DNA of 37,972 bases, from assembly GCA_019634385.1 (NCBI GenBank), contig JAHQVK010000256.1, positions 1-37,972 on the forward strand, in the 5' to 3' direction. This DNA comes from Myxococcales bacterium (lineage in GTDB: Bacteria; Myxococcota; Kuafuiibacteriia; Kuafuiibacteriales; Kuafuiibacteriaceae). Shown piece by piece: positions 33,738 through 37,972 of this stretch. The notes beneath the pieces are model-generated. The model saw only the letters and a list, made by a program, of their open reading frames with translations, did no database searches and had not been told where the DNA came from. The position numbers were made by a program, and so were the translations under genes. Position 1 is the first letter of the stretch. Each line of letters opens with the position of its first letter.

Positions 33738-34710
33738 GGATGAGTGACTTCAATTGTGGGTTTTTGAAGGTTCTAAACGCGAAGTGTCCCATGTTTGCCA
33801 CTTCTGTGTACTGTCGGTATTGAGCTTTGGTCAGGGCCTCGTAGAGACGGATAGCGGGGCCTCGAAGTGACGCTAGGTCGTTTGAGCCCCGGATGATCAA
33901 TGTGGCGGATAAAACGGCTGATGGGTTCCACACTGGGGTGTCAGGACCGTAGATATCTCGATATGGGCCGTTCGGTAGAAGTATTTGGTCGGGACTTTCT
34001 TCGAATCGGAACAACCTCTCCACAAAGAGCTGACGAATTTTTGGATCCTCTTGCGTAGGGTCTAGCCATTTCATGTGGAGCTCGCGACTTTCGATGCGAC
34101 TAGCTGGCCCGATTTTGTGACGTTTTGGCCACTTGCGATCGAATACCGGGGCGTAGAGTAGTAAACGACGGATTGATTCAGCATGCGAGCTCGCGTACAT
34201 GCCAGCAACAACACATCCCCATGACCAACCTACGAGATCCACCTGGGGATGCCCGCTATTTGCCTGCGCAAACTTCACCACCGCGTTGATATCGGGCATG
34301 ACCTCGGAAGCTCGGACTGCGGCTGGTGACTGAGTATCGACGGACAACATGGTTGTTGGGCGAGTTGAGCCACCAAAGCCCCTGACATCAACTGCGTAGG
34401 TGTCGAAACCGTGGCTGGCGAGGGTTTCCATGATCGAATATCCTAATGGTAGATGCCAGACTGCTGAAGATGGAGAACCGGCTCCATGGGTTAAGACCAC
34501 CGCGCCTCGACTCGATCCCACTGGTTCAACTCGAGTTACGAAGATTTCAATACCAGGATCGCTTGGAATCCGGATTTCGGCGGTCCTAAAACCTTCACGG
34601 TCTTTGCTGCTTACTAATTTGTCCTTTATGCAAGCAGTGGTGGCGGTGGTCAGAGCAAGTCCGAGGTGGATGAGTACGAAATTGTTGATGGTGTTCTCCC
34701 CGCGAATCAT
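33703..34710 (-). CDS. Lipoprotein alpha/beta hydrolase
   Basis: The product is 335 residues from ATG at 34710 (MIRGENTINN). This start gives a good lipoprotein signal (hydrophobic stretch then TTATTAC, lipid cysteine near residue 27). A longer reading frame to 34890 lacks this logic and crosses the divergent gene. The hydrolase fold shows VVLTHGAGSPSS (oxyanion region), VDVRGFGGS, nucleophile elbow GWSWG, a late Asp in IIRGSNDLAS, and catalytic His in MGHFAF. It is probably an esterase or lipase-like enzyme anchored in the envelope. Its substrate is unknown. Its end overlaps the histidine kinase gene by 35 bases tail to tail. Confidence 0.8.
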   Translation of the reverse strand: MIRGENTINNFVLIHLGLALTTATTACIKDKLVSSKDREGFRTAEIRIPSDPGIEIFVTRVEPVGSSRGAVVLTHGAGSPSSAVWHLPLGYSIMETLASHGFDTYAVDVRGFGGSTRPTTMLSVDTQSPAAVRASEVMPDINAVVKFAQANSGHPQVDLVGWSWGCVVAGMYASSHAESIRRLLLYAPVFDRKWPKRHKIGPASRIESRELHMKWLDPTQEDPKIRQLFVERLFRFEESPDQILLPNGPYRDIYGPDTPVWNPSAVLSATLIIRGSNDLASLRGPAIRLYEALTKAQYRQYTEVANMGHFAFRTFKNPQLKSLILNFLVAPLGSD

Positions 34711-34740
34711 TCCTACCGGCTCGGTGTTACGGTTAGCAGA

Positions 34741-35478
34741 GTGAAGAAATCGGCGTCGACAGCAACTGCTCGCGCTTTCATGATCCTTGCCGGCATCACT
34801 ACCGTCATTTTGTGGCAAGTGCCGTACTATGGAGAGCGTGTACTGTACCCCTTTACACTTTTTGCGACCTACGCTCATGAGATGGGTCACGGACTAATGG
34901 CCACGGCCCTAGGTGCACATTTTGAGTCTCTAGAGATGTATTCTGATGGCTCCGGTGTGGCGAAGTGGCGGGGTAACTTGTCACGTGGAGGCTACGCTCT
35001 GGTGGCCGCGGGTGGATTGGTGGGACCCTCGGTTGCGGGTTCACTGTTGTTGATGGCTTCCCGACAGCCGAACCGGTCGAGAGCAATTCTTGTGTGTCTA
35101 GGTTTATTTATGCTTATGACTGCCGCTTGGGTGGCGGATAAGCCATTCACACTGATTTTCGTGGTATTTGTGGGATCCACCCTGCTTTTGGTGGGTCTGC
35201 GCTTTCCACAACCTACCGTTACGTTCCTATTACAGTTGCTGGGAATTCAGCTCTGCGTAGCTCTCTTTCGAGATGTTCGATACATGTTTAGTCCTGGCGG
35301 ACTGGTTGGAGGACAAACCCACAGCTCAGATACTGCGGAGATGGCGAAAGCTCTGTTTCTGCCATACTGGTTTTGGGGAGGTCTCACCGCTCTATTTTCA
35401 GGTGTAGTGTTAATACTTGGTCTATGGGTGGCGCTTCGCCCGCCGGCGGGAGTAAAAGGAACGCCTGCCATCAAATGA
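34741..35478 (+). CDS. M50-type (M50B-like) integral membrane zinc metalloprotease
   Basis: The product is 245 residues from GTG at 34741. GTG at 34666 and ATG at 34780 are alternatives; the first would overlap the divergent lipoprotein signal. The zinc motif HEMGH (H46-H50, context YAHEMGHGLMATALGAHFES) lies at the end of the first helix, as in S2P-type proteases of the M50B group. About six helices are visible. The second metal-site aspartate may be the D in CVALFRDVRYMF. Members cut membrane proteins within the bilayer, for example anti-sigma factors, but some M50B proteins have no proven activity. The neighbouring genes do not name the substrate. Confidence 0.75.
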   Translation: MKKSASTATARAFMILAGITTVILWQVPYYGERVLYPFTLFATYAHEMGHGLMATALGAHFESLEMYSDGSGVAKWRGNLSRGGYALVAAGGLVGPSVAGSLLLMASRQPNRSRAILVCLGLFMLMTAAWVADKPFTLIFVVFVGSTLLLVGLRFPQPTVTFLLQLLGIQLCVALFRDVRYMFSPGGLVGGQTHSSDTAEMAKALFLPYWFWGGLTALFSGVVLILGLWVALRPPAGVKGTPAIK

Positions 35479-35517
35479 TCCAGACCCCCACAGTCCTAAG
35501 AGCATAAGGAGTTGTTC

Positions 35518-36234
35518 ATGGCTAATTTTACTCACAATGTCCCATATCAAGGATGGTCGGTAGCCCAGGCAAAGGCAGAGACCCGAACCGAGTTTATTCA
35601 CAAGACCTACCAACATCTCGCGCTAGCCATCGCACTGTTTATTGGCTTGGAGACCTTGTTATTACAGATCGAGCCGCTGTGGCGAGGAAGTCTTCAGCTC
35701 CTTAGGGGTTGGACGTGGTTGGCTGTATTGTTTGCCTTTGGAATGGGCTCCAATTTCGCACATAGATGGGCCATGAGTACAACCTCAGTCAGGAAAGCTT
35801 ACCTGGGATTGGGATTGTACGTGGTGATGCAGGCATTTTTGTTTCTACCTCTGTTGGCACTCGCTACGCACGTTGTTGGGGATCCAGGTTTGGTCATGAA
35901 GGCGGGTTGGTATACGGCCATCGTATTTCTTGGACTGACGCTCACCGTACTTTTTAGCAAAGCGGATCTCAGTTTTCTGGGAGGTGTTCTGCGGGTGGCG
36001 TTCTTTGCCGCGCTTGCCACTATCGTCGTGGGTATGCTGTTCGGTTTCACACTTGGTACCTGGTTTGCCGGTCTGATGGTCCTATTCTCGGGTGTGTCCA
36101 TTGCGTATGAGACCTCCAAGATCGTGCACCACTACCGGCCAGGACAGCACGTAGCCGCTGCTTTGGGTCTATTTGCCTCTGTGGCTCTTCTTTTTTGGTA
36201 CGTGCTCCAATTGTTGATGTCGTCTCGCGACTAA
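35518..36234 (+). CDS. Bax inhibitor-1/YccA-family membrane protein
   Basis: The product is 238 residues from ATG at 35518, with AAGGAG at 35506-35511. Seven membrane helices are visible, starting near residue 28. The N-terminal segment before them (VAQAKAETRTEFIHKTYQHLALAIALF) and the FSGVSIAYETSKIVHHY motif near the end fit the BI-1/YccA/YetJ group. Bacterial YetJ is a pH-sensitive calcium leak channel, and YccA inhibits the FtsH protease. It follows the M50 gene by 39 bases and may share its transcript. Confidence 0.88.
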   Translation: MANFTHNVPYQGWSVAQAKAETRTEFIHKTYQHLALAIALFIGLETLLLQIEPLWRGSLQLLRGWTWLAVLFAFGMGSNFAHRWAMSTTSVRKAYLGLGLYVVMQAFLFLPLLALATHVVGDPGLVMKAGWYTAIVFLGLTLTVLFSKADLSFLGGVLRVAFFAALATIVVGMLFGFTLGTWFAGLMVLFSGVSIAYETSKIVHHYRPGQHVAAALGLFASVALLFWYVLQLLMSSRD

Positions 36235-36311
36235 ACGATGCACATAACTGTGAGGGGTGAGCGCGGATCCTCGTTCGAGGCAGCGCCCGTCCGTGGTAGA
36301 CTCGCAGTGAT

Positions 36312-37972
36312 TTGCAGCCCGTCCGACTAGGCAATCACGAACTACTTGTCCGGTTGGCCTCTGGAGGGGCCGCCAACGTTTTTTTGGTTCGTGACTTCTC
36401 CGCCCCAAAGAGCAACCGACTACTAGCACTGAAGACGCTTCTTCCATCGCTGGCTTCCAACGAAGACTTTCTACAGATGTTCTTCGCTGAGGCTCGTATC
36501 GCCTCCAGATTGAAGCACGAAAATATCGTCTCTATCACTGGGTTTGGGCAGGTAGAGGGTATTCATTGCTTGGCGATGGAGTACGTATTTGGCGCAAGCT
36601 TGTCTCAGGTCCTTCGTGCCTCCGCACGTGCTAAACGTCCATTAACCGTAGGCGTCCTTCTTCGAATTACAGCCGCCGTATGTGATGCTCTTCATTTTGC
36701 TCATGAGATGGAAGATGAGCTGGGAGAGCCCATGGGTCTTGTGCATCGTGATGTAACTCCGCAGAATATTCTGATTAGTTTCAACGGCGTTCCTAAGCTC
36801 ACCGACTTTGGTATCGCCAAAGCCACCGGTCGTGGGTGGGAAACTCAGGCCGGTATCGTTAAAGGAAAATTTTCCTACATGTCACCCGAGCAGGCTCTAG
36901 GCAAAAAAGTGGACCGTCGCTCGGATATTTTTGGCACTGGTATTGTTCTTTGGGAAGCATTGACCGGCCGGGATCTCTTCCGCGGTTCAACACCCATGGA
37001 GGTTTTGACTGCGATCCGGGAACAGAAGATAGAAGCACCTAGTAAGGTTGTGAGCGGTCTGACACCGATCGTTGATCCCATTGTCATGCGAGCGCTTCGC
37101 CGATCACCTCGCGACCGTTACCAGGATTCGAGGGAGATGAGGGACTCGATCCTGGAGCTCATCGAACGAGCGGGAGTAGATATCGACGCGGAGACGATCT
37201 CCAAAGAACTGTACGCTATCTATGGAGAAGAGATCGGGAAACGCGCGGTGGAGCTGAAGAAAGCAAGTGGCGGCAAGGCGAATTTGGAAGAGCTCGCTAA
37301 AGTTCTTGGTGGTATGCCCCTCAATCAGCAGCAACATCTCCCAATGATCCCCGGGGGGGTGACGCACCCAGATCCCTTGGGACTTTTCTCCGATCATGAG
37401 CCGGTCAACGGGGTTGAGACCGATGCGATGACCTCGATGGAACGGCCAACCACCGAACAGACTCCGGAAGAATCGTGGGATGATAGTGCTACCGGAGAGC
37501 ATCTAGAGGTGGTGAGCCGGTGGAATGAAGGATCGGTAGAGGCACCAGACGAAGATGAACTGCTGGCAATGCTATCTGAGGAAGATGCAACTGTTGGCCT
37601 TTTACCTAAGGAGTTTGCGGCAAAATTCGGCGCGGGCCTGGAATTGCCTGAGGATGAAGGGGGGATTGTTAGCTACCAAGAGGATGAGGCTACGCTCGGC
37701 ATGGGTAACCATCGTGTTGATGTCATGGATGACTACCCCAGCGTCAGCGATGCATGGACACCTCCAGGCCTTAAGACGATAGAGGCAGAAGCCAGACCAG
37801 ACCTTCGACGAGATTCTTCGGTATGGGGAGGATCTCGAATCTCCCCATCAGAGTTTGAGTCTGATGGTGGAGACATACCGCTGCGCTCAAAACCCCGGGC
37901 GCCATCTCTTCTTATCGAAGATGCTGTGCCGTCAGAAGCTCATTTATCCCCATCATCGTCTATGAGGCCCCA
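36312..37972 (+). CDS. Ser/Thr protein kinase (3' end beyond window)
   Basis: At least 553 residues are visible and the frame is open to the window edge. No ATG or GTG gives a full kinase domain. TTG at 36312 is the only start before the in-frame stop at 36297-36299, and it gives MQPVRLGNHELLVRLASGG, a normal kinase N-terminus. Motifs are complete: glycine loop LASGGAANV, K41 (LALKTLLP), HRDVTPQNIL (H145), DFGIAK and MSPEQALGKKVDRRSDI. Beyond the kinase (about residue 280) is an acidic, Pro/Glu/Ser-rich linker, so a further domain may follow off-window. No ribosome site is visible before the TTG, and a TAGACT box lies 10 bases upstream. Confidence 0.85.
   Translation, partial: MQPVRLGNHELLVRLASGGAANVFLVRDFSAPKSNRLLALKTLLPSLASNEDFLQMFFAEARIASRLKHENIVSITGFGQVEGIHCLAMEYVFGASLSQVLRASARAKRPLTVGVLLRITAAVCDALHFAHEMEDELGEPMGLVHRDVTPQNILISFNGVPKLTDFGIAKATGRGWETQAGIVKGKFSYMSPEQALGKKVDRRSDIFGTGIVLWEALTGRDLFRGSTPMEVLTAIREQKIEAPSKVVSGLTPIVDPIVMRALRRSPRDRYQDSREMRDSILELIERAGVDIDAETISKELYAIYGEEIGKRAVELKKASGGKANLEELAKVLGGMPLNQQQHLPMIPGGVTHPDPLGLFSDHEPVNGVETDAMTSMERPTTEQTPEESWDDSATGEHLEVVSRWNEGSVEAPDEDELLAMLSEEDATVGLLPKEFAAKFGAGLELPEDEGGIVSYQEDEATLGMGNHRVDVMDDYPSVSDAWTPPGLKTIEAEARPDLRRDSSVWGGSRISPSEFESDGGDIPLRSKPRAPSLLIEDAVPSEAHLSPSSSMRP

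Noticed and set aside
36169-37502. Several minus-strand frames over the last kilobase
   Set aside because: They are antisense to a complete Ser/Thr kinase frame that stays open to the window edge.
1-37972. CRISPR arrays, tRNA or rRNA genes, integrase or phage genes
   Set aside because: No regular spacer-repeat pattern, cloverleaf or rRNA-like stretch was recognised by eye, and no transposase or integrase protein is encoded in the window.

Overview
The window is about 38 kb of bacterial chromosome with base composition near one half GC by eye (not computed). The gene set points to a delta-proteobacterial lineage, most likely Myxococcota or Bradymonadota-like. It has two eukaryote-type Ser/Thr kinases, two proteins with a DUF4388/PATAN-type domain, a pseudo-receiver plus coiled-coil protein of the FrzS/AglZ type, a PEGA-like protein, a PilZ protein and a hybrid histidine kinase. 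This assignment is inference; there is no rRNA or tRNA to anchor it.

Layout. 1-498 is non-coding and full of inverted repeats (a foldback element with 24-bp terminal inverted repeats at 127-294). 499-1848 (-) is a saccharopine-dehydrogenase-family oxidoreductase. 2079-11307 (-) is a tightly packed operon: DUF4175 membrane protein, exported gluzincin metallopeptidase/TPR protein, MoxR AAA+ ATPase, DUF58 protein and BatA-like vWA membrane protein. 11515-13465 (+) is an ECF sigma factor, a candidate anti-sigma factor and a small exported protein. 13638-16425 (-) holds an orphan HicB-like protein and a Ser/Thr kinase with a C-terminal PATAN domain. 16541-18064 (+) is a cellulose/mannan-synthase-like glycosyltransferase. 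18254-21349 (-) is an SspB-like ClpXP adaptor and the FrzS/AglZ-like protein. 21486-27198 (+) is an amidase, a YkgJ/FliB-type cysteine-cluster protein with a PqqD-like N-terminus, and a complete BtuCDF/FecBCD-type importer. 27416-28285 (-) is a PEGA-like membrane protein, 28489-30678 (+) a pseudo-receiver/PATAN/J-like protein and 31000-31407 (-) a PilZ protein. 31534-33737 (+) is a 42-residue small ORF overlapping the start of a PAS-PAS-histidine kinase-receiver protein. 33703-34710 (-) is a lipoprotein alpha/beta hydrolase, 34741-35478 (+) an M50-type membrane metalloprotease and 35518-36234 (+) a Bax-inhibitor-1/YccA membrane protein. From 36312 to the window edge (+) runs a second Ser/Thr kinase, cut off at its 3' end.

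Themes. Most genes serve envelope maintenance (MoxR/vWA module, ECF sigma unit, M50 protease, BI-1 protein) or signalling (kinases, PilZ, receivers). Intergenic spaces repeatedly carry palindromic elements. One family has three copies in this window (313-372, 1981-2080, 30741-30841). A second, about 165 bp long, has two copies in opposite orientation (18062-18240 and 27195-27357); both fill a gap between convergent genes and start at a stop codon. The most unusual items are these repeat families, the unannotated coupled small ORF before the histidine kinase, the cysteine-cluster protein beside the chelate importer, and the FrzS/AglZ-like protein beside an SspB adaptor.
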